A stretch of 64,000 nt of DNA from Pilasporangium apinafurcum (lineage: Eukaryota > Oomycota > Peronosporomycetes > Pythiales > Pythiaceae): the NCBI GenBank assembly GCA_001600495.1, contig BCKE01000007.1, positions 589,629 to 653,628 of the forward strand. Reading direction: 5' to 3'. Shown here in pieces: positions 42,839 through 53,946 of this stretch (positions within the stretch are counted from its first letter, which is position 1; every line of letters starts with the position of its first letter). The translations under genes and the position numbers were made by a program. Under the pieces are notes generated by a model. It saw nothing but the letters and a program-made list of their open reading frames with translations. It was not told the DNA's origin and did not search any database.

Positions 42839-43675
42839 ATGAACATCCTCACACAGACCGAAGTGACCGTTGACGGCGCGCCGTTGCTGCGCACGGGTAG
42901 CGCGGAAGAGGAAGAATTTCTCATGGCGTCGTTCCGAGCCATTGAACTCCACATCCAGACAACTGAGAACATGCAACACAATGGAACAGCCGGCACGCTT
43001 TACGTCACTACCAAGTGGGTTAAACTACAAACGAGAAGCTGTAAAAGAGAATTTCTCTTCTAAAATGGCTGAACTTTTATTGATGTGTATTGTAGACGCG
43101 TACTGTGGATTGCTAATGCGATGGCTCAACGTGTTGGGTATGGTTGGGATATGAGCCAAATTACATTGCATGCTATTTCCAGAGACTTGAACGCGTTTCC
43201 GCGGCCATGTCTCTATTGTCAGGTAATGCGCATTGAACGGTAATGTCGTTTTGTGAGAATGATCACCTGAAGAAGACATGGTTATCAATTTGCAGGTGGA
43301 TATTGACGAAGTGGCTGAAATTCGATTTGTTCCTGCTGATCCAAAACAGTGTACGTTTAGCATTTTGATGAAATGCCAATATTTTTGCCATTATCGTGAA
43401 TTTTAATGAATGCATTATCTTTGTATGCAGTGCAAGAGCTGTTTGATGCTTTCTCTAGGGCTGCTGAGCTGAATCCAGCTGAAGACGACGAAGATGGTGA
43501 GGGAGGTGATGACGACGAATGGATCTACGACGAAGATGAAGTCGCTAATGGTGCACGAGCCGCACAAATCGCTGCCCATCTAGACTCAGTGCTGCACATT
43601 GCCCCTGAATTTCAACAAGACCAGCCTGAGGCTGGACAGTTTGATGATGCCGATGAAGACGACGAGTTACTTTGA
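42839..43675 (+). CDS. CLNS1A: pICln, methylosome / snRNP assembly chaperone
   Basis: Four exons: 42839-43014, 43096-43222, 43296-43350 and 43431-43675, giving 200 residues. The N-terminal PH-like domain reads GTAGTLYVTTK, then across the junction RVLWIANAMAQRVGYGWDM, SQITLHAISRDL and VDIDEVAEIRFVPAD. The C-terminal part has the family's LQELFDAFSRAAELNP followed by an acidic region (EDDEDGEGGDDDEW) and an acidic tail. pICln binds Sm proteins and the PRMT5 complex and keeps Sm rings from closing early. Introns are 73-81 nt; each junction restores the family sequence. The gene converges on the proteasome gene. Confidence 0.88.
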
Positions 43676-43952
43676 ATTGTTAAACTAATTGACGAATCCA
43701 GAACACAACGAAACGAAATGAGAGCGGCCCCTTTGGTCCATTAACACAGACTTGTGGCTGTTTATGTTTTGTAGTTTGGTAATAGCTAGTTTGGATCGAT
43801 TTGTCGTTGAGGATCCATCGTTCAGCGTCATTGGTTCTTGTTATATGGGGTATATTTATTGGCTTTTCAACAGTTGCTGCTCAAGAAAAGAAACAGCAAC
43901 AGCATCGGGAACTTTTGAACGCTGGAGACATCTATCGCTGCGCTTTTTTTGT

Positions 43953-45521
43953 TTAAATCTTGTGAATCATGTTCTCCTTGTTGATTAAGTGGCATGTCGT
44001 CTCCACCAAACGCAGCAACTGGGAAATATCCGCTGGAAAACACCGAGATATTTATCAGCATGCATGAACAGATATTGTTTTGTTCCTATGAACGTATATG
44101 TGGTGTATGACTTACCCGACCAATTGGAGAGCTGCTCCTCTGGAGACAACGGACGATGGAACGATACGATCTTCGCTGGGCGATCAATCTTGGCAAAAAT
44201 CGATCCGTCGCTAACCAGCGTCGAGATGCTGCTCTCTGTCAACTGCAAATGAATCAGACAAAATAGGTTTCAGTACAGGCTGAGCGACTCAGATTAATAA
44301 CCCACAAGATCAAAGTCACTACATACGTCTTCTGAGAGCCCAATCATGTTGGCCAAGTGCGGCAATCGGATGCGCTCGTAATGCTCTGCTACCACGCGAA
44401 TGTTGTGTTCAATCACGCGCGTATGTAACTTCTCGAGCCACTCGGTCCCACGTTCCATATGATTAAAAATTGGGTGGCGCTTCAGCATCGCGTCCTCTGG
44501 CATTGGGAACGCAATGATTTCCTTCGTCGTGAAGCGAGCCAGCAGCGCATGAAACTCCGGTAGCTTCTCCATTAATTTCTCTTTCGCCAGTGTGTGCAGC
44601 AAATCGCTTTGCAAGTTGGAATACGCCGACAGAATCACGAAAATCGCCGCATGCTGCAATGCCTTTTTCCACAATTCTTCTTTTTCTTTCACGATATCCG
44701 TATTAAAGATCGCCATCCAATGACGACACAACTCGAGCGTATTGTTCTCATGCGTATCATACTCGATCATCAGATGATAAAACTTGAGTTTGCAGTCCTA
44801 TGTATTGACAAACAAACAAACTCAGAACATCAACCATAGCCATTGGAGTAGTGAGCCATAATTTTTTTTCAATCACACATACCTGAAAGCCAGCCTCTTC
44901 CAGCGTTCGACGCAAAATTTTCTTGGCTAAAATGTTGGCGCGCACGAAATCGCGTTTCGCGAGCGTTAGTCGCACTTGTTCCAGGATATACTCTGTCTTC
45001 TCTAATTTGGTCATGGCACCATAGGTCTCGACGTGCACTTCCTGTAGGATCGTCGCGGCTTCATCGATCTCTCCGCGCGCTTCCTTCATACGCGACAGCA
45101 TCTGCGTTAGCGTGGCACGCTCCTTTTCCAAGAAGATCTTGCCCTCCGACACTTGGCGCAATGCATGGATAAGATCCATTTTCACCGACTCGGACGGTGT
45201 TTCCACAAGAAACTCCATGGATTTCTGCACAATCATCGTAATCGCTCCAGACTTCTGCGCGCGCCGCTTTGAGAGCAACGAAATGTGATCTTTCAGGAGC
45301 TCCCAGCGTTTATATTGCGCACACAATTGCAGAATCGCAGCCACAACCGACTTGAGGGTCGGAATATCGTTTGCAAGTCGTGCCTGCTTCTCGAGTCCCA
45401 ATAACAGCTCACAACCAGCCTCAACATTACCGCCAGCAGCCACAGACTGCGCCTGCGGCAGTACGCGCTGATATTCCGCGGTGTAGTCCGCCTTCTTGCC
45501 TACTTCTTCGCTGCTGCTCAT
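43953..45521 (-). CDS. PSMD12: 26S proteasome lid subunit Rpn5 (PSMD12)
   Basis: Four exons: 45521-44883, 44797-44327, 44242-44116 and 44032-43953, giving 438 residues (the human protein has 456). The N-terminal helical repeats carry SVVAAILQLCAQYKRWELLK and TLAKRDFVRANILAKKIL. The PCI domain shows RVIEHNIRVVAEHYERIRLP followed by LANMIGLSED and SIFAKIDRPAKIVSFHRP. The C-terminal helix is LRLVETTCHLINKENMIHKI, which matches the family's end. The subunit is part of the regulatory-particle lid. A start at 45647 would add an unlikely N-terminus. A MITE insertion lies 177 bp upstream of the start and probably altered the promoter spacing. Confidence 0.93.
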
Positions 45522-45697
45522 CGCGTTCCCTTGCTCTTCTTCGTAGCTGTTGGCACTGAAAAAAAATCTTTGCCCAGAATGAAAAGGGGGGTGGACAGAG
45601 ATACCGGTATCATATCTAATACCAGTATAAAACCGGTAACTTTGCATTAATATCTTCTTTACAATAATTATTGTGATTGCTGGTGTGTTTTGAGAAA

Positions 45698-46492
45698 GGG
45701 AGAAGGAAAAAAATATACCAAAAAATAATCAAAAAGAAAAAAATATACCAACTAATGAATAAAAGACAAAAATATACCAGTGTAGGCTAAAAATGAAATA
45801 TTTTAATTATTCGGTAAAATACAAGAACATAAATANAAACTATAGTAAAAGCTACAAATGAATATGATTATGGGTGTAAAGGGGCGACCCTCTTTTTCTA
45901 ACTTGCACTATATGCACATACNAGGAAGTGTACGAAGGAAANAAAAGAACCGAAAGAGATTTACTCTTTTGGAGGACACTTAGGAACTGAAGTATCACAT
46001 TTAGTAAAGCTATCTGGAAAGATGAATGGCTAGTATTCGAGTTTTAGTTCGAATAAAGGTAGTCATACAAATTCCTATACTTAAGAAGTCTTCTCTCATT
46101 AAATGGCATGCAAATAGTAACCTTTACTTTTATTCCATGTAGTAAAAGCTGTTTACTTATAGACTAACCGTAAGCAATAAACAGGTGCACCTGCTGACCT
46201 GGGTGAGTCTGCAATGTAATGGTGGGCCATTACAACGATTGGTGCCTTATGCTTGCAAACATGGGAATTGAACCCACATCATCTCCTTACAAGGAAGATA
46301 AAACAACCAACTCACTACAACAGACACTATATATCGTTACATACTTAGCTGTCGGTAATATTCGACATATATTTCAAAATTTTAGCTTTTGTTTCATTTT
46401 TAGTCTGCACTGGTATATTTTTGTCTTTTATTCATTAGCTGGTATATTTTTTTCTTTTTGATTATTTTTTGGTATATTTTTTTCCTTCTCCC
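45698..46492. mobile_element. Mutator-type MITE with long TIRs and 9-bp target duplication
   Basis: A 795-bp element flanked by the perfect 9-bp direct repeat TTTGAGAAA (45689-45697 and 46493-46501). The ends are inverted copies of about 110 bp starting GGGAGAAGGAAAAAAATATA, nearly identical on both sides, with internal repeats of AAATATACCA. No transposase is inside. Nine-bp duplications with long TIRs are typical of MULEs. Three N bases lie within. Confidence 0.88.
46250..46330 (-). repeat. tRNA-Thr(UGU)-derived SINE-like segment inside the MITE
   Basis: On the minus strand the stretch follows a tRNA from A box to T arm. It has TAGTGAGTTGGTTG (D arm), the anticodon arm TCTTCCTTGTAAGGAGA with a TGT anticodon, and the T arm GTGGGTTCAATTCCCAT. 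The acceptor stem no longer pairs, so it is a relic, most likely the head of a tRNA-derived SINE. Confidence 0.6.
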
Positions 46493-46503
46493 TTTGAGAA
46501 AAT

Positions 46504-46516
46504 AATTATTGGCTAC
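46504..46516 (-). promoter_or_regulatory. CCAAT-type motif beyond the MITE
   Basis: The minus strand reads GTAGCCAATAATT. Removing the MITE would put it about 200 bp upstream of the PSMD12 start, the spacing seen at other genes here. Confidence 0.4.
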
Positions 46517-47329
46517 AAAAATTTGATATAGTTTGACTAGTTTATTTAGTGTGAATCTAACATTGATGTTCGTAAATAGTATGTAAGAGGCAATACATTA
46601 TCGTCAATTAGTGCACTAAATACACAATAGTTGCGTCTGTATCACAGCACGATAGCCCATGTTGTTTCTATGGGCTGGAGATGTGAGTGATGTGGAGGGG
46701 TAAAGACTACTTCATGCTCATCCTTCTTCGCCATTGCAACTGCTGCAGGTAGATCTCTCTGTATACTGGGTTCATTTTGCTCAAACTACTACTAGCCGAT
46801 AACCCACAACTTTTTCCGTTGATTATGTCATTTTATTGCTTAGATTTGGTTTTCTGAAAAAAAGTAAGAGCCGAAAGACTCATGGATGGTGTCTCGCAGT
46901 GTAAATAAATTCGACCATGCCATCATAATGCACCAGTCACTTCACAAGAACAAGTTATGCGTCGAGCACGCACATCAGCTCGATGAGCCAGGACTCCTAC
47001 CAGGTTCTCCGCTTCATCAACAGCGAGTGCAGAATGACCTGGGAGCGAGACGTGAATGCATCGAAAAGTATTCTTACGCTCAGCATGTATCTCCTATATG
47101 GACTTCCAAGACCACTCGAGTTACACCGAGTAAAATAGAGTGTAGGAGGAATATGCATGGGCAGCGGGAGAGTCTAGCAATCTCTCGAACGTGTCTACGC
47201 GATTTAGTCCGTATTCTGGTAAGCGTTAATACAATATGCCTTTTGTTATATCCTTCGCTGTCTTTCTATCCTGATAATATACTTAGTGTGTCTATTTTCT
47301 TCGATCAGACTTTTGAAAATACATCGAGT
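46517..47329. other. Intergenic; possible broken coding relic near 46950-47130
   Basis: A plus-strand frame reads DSYQVLRFINSECRMTWERD and then stops. A different frame is open for longer (46886-47389) but looks non-protein-like. It may be a gene fragment; no family is recognised. Confidence 0.25.
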
Positions 47330-48055
47330 CTAATAAAGATGATGTTTGTTGTCTCGCTCCGGTTCGCGCTGTTCTTCGTAAGGTGGTGAGCTTGGGCTGC
47401 TGCTACTGCTGCTCAAGTCCGAAAAAGAATCGAGTCGGCGCTTTTTACTGGAATTAGATACCATTTTCAGTTTTCGGTTTTTTAAATATGTGAGCGCGTT
47501 GCGCAACTGGATTTTGGTCGGCATGAGGTCATCACCAAATTTCCCCTGGCGATGCAGCCTTGATAGCTCTTTAAAGATCATCATGGGCTTCTCCTCTGGA
47601 TTTAACTGAAGCATACGCACGATGCATGTCTTCATCTCCTCGGTCACAGAGCTTTGCACGGGCTCTGCTGAATCGTGTTGAAAACTTAAATGCTGGAACG
47701 CCTGGCAGATGATGCCTTGCGACGTTAACTGACATGTGGACATGCGCAATTGCACCGGGCATGAACGTGGTCGCGACGTGTTATCAGCAATGTTGTCGCT
47801 ATTGTATGTACTTTTCCGCTTCGGATGGCAAAGTGCCGACGTACATTTCGTCCATTGGACCTTCATCTTGTGCTCGGGCAACGTCTCCGGTTGGAGACCG
47901 TGATGGTGCATCGTACAGTTGACTAGATGTGTGTTAATGATGGCATTGCGTTTGAGTGAGCGACGGAATTCAGTCATCTCTTCCTCGGATTGTGTCTCCC
48001 CGATGACAATCCAGCCTCCGTCGTCGGGGTTATGCAGTAGTCGCCGGATGTCCAT
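47330..48055 (-). CDS. Hypothetical protein, MULE-type DNA-binding-like, possibly domesticated
   Basis: 241 residues in one exon. The N-terminal part has WIVIGETQSEEEMTEFRRSL, then CTMHHHGLQPETLPEHKMKV with Cys and His spacing like that of FLYWCH/WRKY-type zinc domains. A second part (TEEMKTCIVRMLQLNPEEKP then MPTKIQLRNALTYLKNRKL) resembles the region found before the catalytic core in oomycete Mutator-like transposases. No transposase core or terminal repeats flank it. The C-terminus has a basic KKRRLDSF signal and a Ser-rich tail. It may be a transposase fragment kept as a nuclear protein, or a decaying piece. Confidence 0.45.
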   Translation of the reverse strand: MDIRRLLHNPDDGGWIVIGETQSEEEMTEFRRSLKRNAIINTHLVNCTMHHHGLQPETLPEHKMKVQWTKCTSALCHPKRKSTYNSDNIADNTSRPRSCPVQLRMSTCQLTSQGIICQAFQHLSFQHDSAEPVQSSVTEEMKTCIVRMLQLNPEEKPMMIFKELSRLHRQGKFGDDLMPTKIQLRNALTYLKNRKLKMVSNSSKKRRLDSFSDLSSSSSSPSSPPYEEQREPERDNKHHLY

Positions 48056-49439
48056 TGTGAAGAACTGTTGATGTGAACAGATGGGATCAAATTCGCAACT
48101 AAATCCCTAATGACTAGATGGGCGGCTAGCAGTAGGACAGACATAGATGATATTCAGTGATTTTGTACGACAGAGAGAAAGGGAAGAAGGGAGGAATGAA
48201 AAAAAAACAAATAGGAATCACACAAAAAGGACATAATCATAATCACAATAACAGCAGGTAAGCTGGTAAACATTCGCCATAAGTTGCTGATTTGTCAGGA
48301 TGGATCCACGTGGTCATTCATTAATTTACCGAATTTTTTAACTGATTTGTATTTTCATGACTCGATTTAAAATCGCATTGGCAATGCTCTGCTTGGCGAG
48401 AATGAAGTCCAGTGTGCGTTAGTAGGAAGAAAAAGAGCACCATTGTTGGTGTACAACTGACTGAACCGTACAAGTAGATCACAAAATTCTGGCTCATCAA
48501 TCGACTGTTGAAGTATGTCTTTTGAGTAGTATACTATTTGTGAAAACAAGTAATCTTTAAATGCCAATCACTTCCTACTTTGCACAATTTTTGTAATATT
48601 TCTTAGGATAGTGACACGCCATTCCAGAACTGATCCAAATCTATCTGACCTAGGCCCTAAAAATCTTACAACAGCAAGAAACCAGCAGATGGACATGGAT
48701 TTTAGTTCACGATCCACGGTGCCATCACCAATAGTCAATGTGTGCAGCACAACAGAAACATTTGTCAAAACGCTGATCACAAGTCTTCCCTAAAACGTGG
48801 TAGACATTTCGTTTCGACTGCTTGAGCGCGTCTGTGCTATTGGTTTTACCACACTAGTAAAACTGAAATGCATGTACACATTTAAACTGAGTACCCTCCA
48901 AGTCTGTTTTCTATCCGAGCCTATGGAAGAAGCGTGTAGAGCCGTGCGAAGATTATGCGTTCGAGATAATGACGCGAAGTAAGCGGCAGTCAGTCGCATG
49001 CAATTGTCAAAATATCAAATATCAAATTATACAAAATGAATAAAAATTTGCAGTTTTTGTATGTGGTCCACTAACACATTCATTCTCATTTTCATTTGTT
49101 TTCAGTAATAACCAATGAACGTCGTCGCTTCTTTGATTGATGGTATTGGATGGCGTTGAGTGTACAGAATGTAAGGATGATGGACGATGCGAGAGTGACC
49201 TGTATCTGCTTACTGGTCACCAGAGCTGCTGGTTACTTTCGTCTTATAAGATGATGTGATTTTCGTCAATTGGTATTCATCCCCATTCGTTGAACCCTTA
49301 ACCAAAATGATCAACGCTTCCAGATTTTCACGATCCTAGACTCGTGATCTGCGACGCCAATTCTACAATCCTTTCAATATCACGCAGCCACCTAAGAGTT
49401 GTAGCGTGGTCTGCTGCTCAGTCACCGTATCAGGACATT
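48056..49439. other. Intergenic, no gene assigned
   Basis: Several short open stretches occur (minus 48367-48567 with DILQQSIDEPEFCDLLVRFS; plus 48797-48982 with EPMEEACRAVRRLCVRDND). They look protein-like but are unconnected and unrecognised, and could be relics of decayed genes. Confidence 0.35.
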
Positions 49440-49630
49440 GGGATGTAATATAATTGGTGCTTGGAGTTTTTATACAGTAGATCTATGTTCTCAAGTCCAG
49501 TACTTTTGTTCAACACAAATATAGTGTGTCCTGCATAGAAACTGCCTTGGTAGCACGCGATCGTAATATTCTTATTGTTGTTGTCGAGCGCAATCGAGTT
49601 TGAACCAAACATTTCAAGCCGCATCCACAT
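49440..49630 (-). pseudogene. Decayed rhodanese-domain paralogue
   Basis: The minus strand reads ITIACYQGSFYAGHTIFVLN followed by TGLENIDLLYKNS. It lines up with the intact gene's VITYCQRGVRAAHAAFVLD, then LGFEDVKIYEDS, and the DNA aligns as well. The catalytic loop C-Q-R-G-V-R is destroyed. No other exon of the copy is clear. Confidence 0.6.
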
Positions 49631-49639
49631 TGAGAATCG

Positions 49640-50470
49640 AATTTAAAGCGCACAGTGCAGCGTTCCTGTGCTATACCGCATTACCATATAGGCATGACAA
49701 GAGTTAGACGTGTCGGAGCTCCTTCGTGACCAGCAACAAAATCGAATCTTACTGTCAACGTGGATTGTTGAAATCGAATTGCTGAGGGAATCGATTGTGA
49801 TGAAGATCTTGCAGCCATATGGACCCATGAGCTTCATTGCTCAATTGATGGTGGAAACTGGCAATACTAAGCAATACAATACTATTAATGCAATATAGTG
49901 CAATACAATACAATAATGATTATGTGCATGGCAATACAATATTGGCAACAGCAATAACAGTGCATTATATTGTTATTGCCACAATTATTATGCATATAAA
50001 GAACCAAGGTCATGGCTCGGTTGAATCCAGACTTCAATGCAATTCACCGTCATGTACGTGCAGTGACGCGCACTACAATCATAATTATATGTAAGTGTGC
50101 TGTGTGGGTTGTGCGTTTAGTGTATGGATCGATATCTCAACTTGCCATCTACTTTTTCGAGCAAGTGTATGTCTGTATCAGGAATTTCACGAGCTACTAA
50201 ATAACAGCATCTAATCATGAGCAATGCACTGACTAGGATTTTTTGCGATGCATGATGATTTGAATGCAGATCTTGTTAGTGGTTATACGTACGGCATAGC
50301 TGCCATCATTCATTGTCGCTCACTTCCGACCTCATCAGACTGAAACGTGGTAGTCAACCCGTCAAATTCTCCAAACTTCCTCGTTAATTTTCTGCATTTC
50401 ACACCCACAAATGTTTATTACGCACCGCAATCAAGTCTCAACTTAAGGCATCTGACAACACATTTAGTAT
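49640..50470. other. Intergenic, nothing recognised
   Basis: Contains AT-rich simple sequence (CAATACAATA-type repeats near 49860-49960). No gene is supported. Confidence 0.5.
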
Positions 50471-51864
50471 CTAGTGCTCGACTGCTGTATCAGGAAGATT
50501 AAGATATTGATACATTGAGTCTTCGTAGATCTTCACATCCTCAAAACCAAGCACTTGGTCCAGCACAAACGCAGCGTGGGCTGCACGGACGCCACGTTGG
50601 CAGTACGTGATCACTGGCGCTTTCTTGTCAAGCCCAAGTATGTCGACAATCACTGATTCCAGCTCGTTCTTAGATTTGAACTTACCATTCCGAGTCAAAT
50701 CTACGCCTTCCTTCCATTCAAAATGCACAGCACCAGGGACATGACCTGAATAATATAACGACAAATCATAGGTCAATACCAACAGAAAATAATCTCTAAA
50801 CAGTTTTATTTTTTACCTGTCCGAGCATTGCCGTTCGCATTCTGTCCCGTGTATTCTCCGAGTGATCGGGAATCGAGGAATTGTGTTTTCCCCTCCAATA
50901 GCCCTTGTTGCATGGCGGAGAGACCGACCAATTCATTTCCACTAGTAACAGCACTAATACACCACATCCATGAATTTATAGATGAAGGTCAGCTGTTCGT
51001 ACTTGCTAGTGTGTAGTGACTAGAACCTGACAACCGTAGCAAACCCTTACCTCCATCGTGGGCTATCTGACTCAGATTGCTGCGGCGCGCCTGTTGCAAT
51101 CGAATTAGTCTCAGCAACCCACTGCTTCCATCCGCCGTCCAACACCTATGTACCAACAACCCAATCCATCATACCATTTGACGATTCAATGACTGCTTCT
51201 AGTTAGCCATGCTATATTTTTACCTTGAGTTGGTTGACTGGAAATCCAAAGTGGCGAAAGACCCACCACATTCGTGTCGATTTCTATAGGATTACCCCAG
51301 GGTTGGGAATGATGGAGGTAATTGGGTTACAAGCGCTCAGGTAATGTTCAGAATGAGCAACCAGTACAACGCAACAAAAAGAGACTAACCAAACTCAGAT
51401 CATCATCGTAGAACACCAGTGTGTCGTCTTCACGAACATCCAGACTGTCCACAACGTGTTGGAATTGCTGGGAAGGGATAACTCCCGACGAATTCGGTGA
51501 CGAGTTCTAGTGGATAACGAGGCGAGGATTGTCAAGAACCCCGAACAACGGATTTCATTTTCTACGAAACATATGCAATGCAGCAGCCAAAACACTTTAA
51601 ATATATACTTACTTTCAAACCTGAGGCAGCGATCGGGAACGGCAATGCACGTGGGATATGCGCGCGTTGGAAAGAAAGCGGTTGATCACAGTCGAGGATT
51701 ACGAGTTTTTTGCCATCCGCTTGACTTTGTTGGATCCATTCGCTATTCACGAGCGCTGAAAAAAAACGGCCGCGCGGTCCACTATATCTACTGGCAATAG
51801 CTCCATCTATGCGCGCATTACAACGCATGTGAAAGCCACCGGAGCGTCCAAGTCGCATCGCCAT
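50471..51864 (-). CDS. MPST: Thiosulfate / 3-mercaptopyruvate sulfurtransferase (tandem rhodanese)
   Basis: Six exons: 51864-51613, 51506-51390, 51284-51225, 51145-51051, 50941-50817 and 50745-50471, giving 307 residues. Domain 1 shows VILDCDQ, AHIPRALPFPI and MWWVFRHFG followed by VLDGGWKQW. Domain 2 shows FLDSRSLGEYTG, GHVPGAVHFEWKEGV and the active loop YCQRGVRAAH with the sulfur-carrying Cys. The loop C-Q-R-G-V-R is rhodanese-like rather than the CG(S/T)GVT of typical mercaptopyruvate enzymes, so thiosulfate may be the main donor. The first 35 residues are basic with a Ser-rich end (GPRGRFFSA), which suggests mitochondrial import. Five introns in about 1.4 kb make it the most intron-dense gene here. 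Two CCAAT boxes lie upstream. Confidence 0.9.
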
Positions 51865-51965
51865 CGTTTCTCCTTTCCCAGAACTGCAGATTTTGAGCCT
51901 CAGGACTACTTATTGTGGTGACGAAATCCGATCCGGACATGCGAATTGGTCAACATGCTACTTTT

Positions 51966-52024
51966 TTTAGCCAATAAAATAATATTATTATGGTTATACA
52001 GCTTATTATTAGCCAATAAAAATT
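51966..52024 (+). promoter_or_regulatory. Two CCAAT-type motifs upstream of the sulfurtransferase gene
   Basis: TTTAGCCAATAAAAT at 51966-51980 and ATTAGCCAATAAAAATT at 52008-52024 lie 100-160 bp upstream of the start codon. Confidence 0.5.
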
Positions 52025-52301
52025 ACTAGAGTGGGATTGGGCATTTTAGTAACTATTACAGTTTATAATACAGCTATATTGTAAAAATAATATTGTGATA
52101 TTTTAGGTTGAAGTTTGCCATGTGTGACGTGTGAAAATGCTTCTCTTGATCACAACTGATGATGACTGTGAGTATGCCGCTGGAGTTTAGTGACGAGCAA
52201 ACTCTCTGTCATCTCAATGGCATGCTAAGCGCATATGTAGTAGTGACAGACATAGTTACAGAAGTGGTGACAACGATGCGATGAAGCCAATATCAAGCTA
52301 C

Positions 52302-52376
52302 CTTGTGCGTTTGAATCAGTTCCTTCAAGTCCTCTGCGCCGAGATGATCCAGCTGTTTGCCTTGTAACTGATTCAT
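52302..52376 (-). CDS. Orphan exon-like segment
   Basis: An ATG starts 25 codons (QLQGKQLDHLGAEDLKELIQ) ending at a plausible donor AAG|GTAGCT. The peptide looks like a charged helix. I find no second exon before the sulfurtransferase gene, so this is either a first exon of an unresolved gene or chance. Confidence 0.25.
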
Positions 52377-52771
52377 ACTTCATACATCAAAAGTTAACAT
52401 ATAGGGGACGTGATGTGGGTCTATCTCGGTTAAGATTCATAGATGACGCGTCAAACTTGCTTACCGTTCATCGAGGCGGTGAATGATCAACTTGAGGTCG
52501 CTCAACTGTTGACTTGCACTTGCAGCTATGGTAACAATCAGATTACATTGCTATCGCGTCATGCAAACCCATTTTATGAGATAATGCGAAGAAATCCGAT
52601 CAAGCAAACCCTACAATTACAAGAATCAACGTACAAGAGAGACGAGAAACCACGCAATGCTCATCAAGATAGCGTTGATGATCGAACTGATTCGTAACAC
52701 TGATATATTATGGTGGAACATACTTGACTCGGCTGCCAATTCTGTACACCTGACAGCACACAACTATTAGT

Positions 52772-53812
52772 TTACCACGTGTTACTGCAAAGCGAGTTTT
52801 TGAGGCAGCAAGTATGAGATGGCAACCAATTTTCATGCATTTCGTAGGCACGGGTCAATCGAAACGCTGCTGGTGACGCCAGCAAGAGTACAAACAGCGC
52901 CACAAGGGTGCACCCACCAGCGCCTTGTAACTACAAAAACAGTGTTACTATTACTCTACGCTAAAACTAAGCAATAGATGCACGGCTTGACACATACCAT
53001 TCGTTTAGATAAATGCACCATCTGCAATTCTTCAATTGTCCGCTCCCGATTATCGTGTTGACTAGTTGAGTGACTGAACTGCTTTATCAATCCTACGAGG
53101 CTCACAGTATTCGCATCAGCTAAGGAACTTAACCCAACATCTCATAACTATCTCACATCCAAACAAGATAGAGAACTAGATGAAAAGGATATTTGAACAA
53201 GATGAAGAACAACTGTCGTGATCGGTCTGCAACGGCACTGTACGTGCACACAAACAATTCTTCCTGTTTAGCTGCACTTTGTAACACAACATTTTCGGTA
53301 CTGAGATTGAACGCTTCCAGCCAACAGAGCCCCGCCAAGATTCCCTGACACATGACCAACAGCGCCGACGCCAACTCGCGCAGCAAATGCATTCGTGACC
53401 AAGCGCCAATGGGATTTATAAGATGATTTTTGTGATCTCCACCACTCAGCAAAACCCGCTTGGATGACAATCTGGACAGCAGACTCTGCTCAGCGTGTCG
53501 TTTGGCGATCACTTGATAGAAATCGCCGCTGACTTCATTTTCAACCACGTAACGCACACTCTGTTTCTTGTTCTTCTTCGTGTGAAAGCTAATCAATGTC
53601 GTATTTATATGCATAGTGTGCTCATCGTTCAGTTCAGCGTCGAACATGTCAATAATTCTATCTTGGGTCAATCCGCAGTCATCAATATGATCATCTGTAT
53701 GTTCTTCTTCTGTAAGTTGCTGCTGTTGTTCGTTCACGGAAGATAGCTCACGTGGTTGTTTGCGCTTTTTGTTTGATCGACGCACGGCAGCTTTGTCTTT
53801 ACGCTCCTCCAT
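52772..53812 (-). CDS. TMEM237-like ciliary transition-zone membrane protein
   Basis: Proposed exons: 53812-53199, 53127-52998 and 52930-52772, giving 300 residues. An ATG at 53959 would extend the frame by 49 residues and overlap the divergent gene. The N-terminal third is charged, with KRKQPRELSS and an acidic, Gln-rich stretch. The C-terminal half has hydrophobic helices: LRELASALLVMCQGILAGL, RSRQLFFIFSLADANTVSLV and CTLVALFVLLLASPAAF. This layout, with a disordered N-terminus and a helical C-terminal bundle containing a YSxVAxxxRxLFFI-like segment, recalls TMEM237, a Joubert-syndrome transition-zone protein. The first donor (GTTCAA) is unusual, so that junction is the weakest point. Assignment is tentative. 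Confidence 0.6.
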
Positions 53813-53946
53813 CTCTCGACGAATTACTTGCACTTTTAGTTCTTCCGAGTGAGTGAGTAGGGAGGTGAAATTGGAGTTTGAAAAGACGCGTCGCTTCGAC
53901 GTCACATGGAACTGTGAATGTGAACGAAAGAGAGCATTAATAAGAC

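Noticed and set aside
45522-45647. N-terminal extension of PSMD12
   Set aside because: The added 42 residues do not resemble the family; ATG at 45521 gives the expected N-terminus.
46250-46330. Functional tRNA-Thr gene
   Set aside because: The acceptor stem is lost and the D stem is weak; it sits inside a MITE, so a SINE relic is more likely.
46886-47389. 167-codon plus-strand frame
   Set aside because: The composition is not protein-like and it overlaps the 3' end of a better minus-strand gene; a different frame in part of it looks more like a coding relic.
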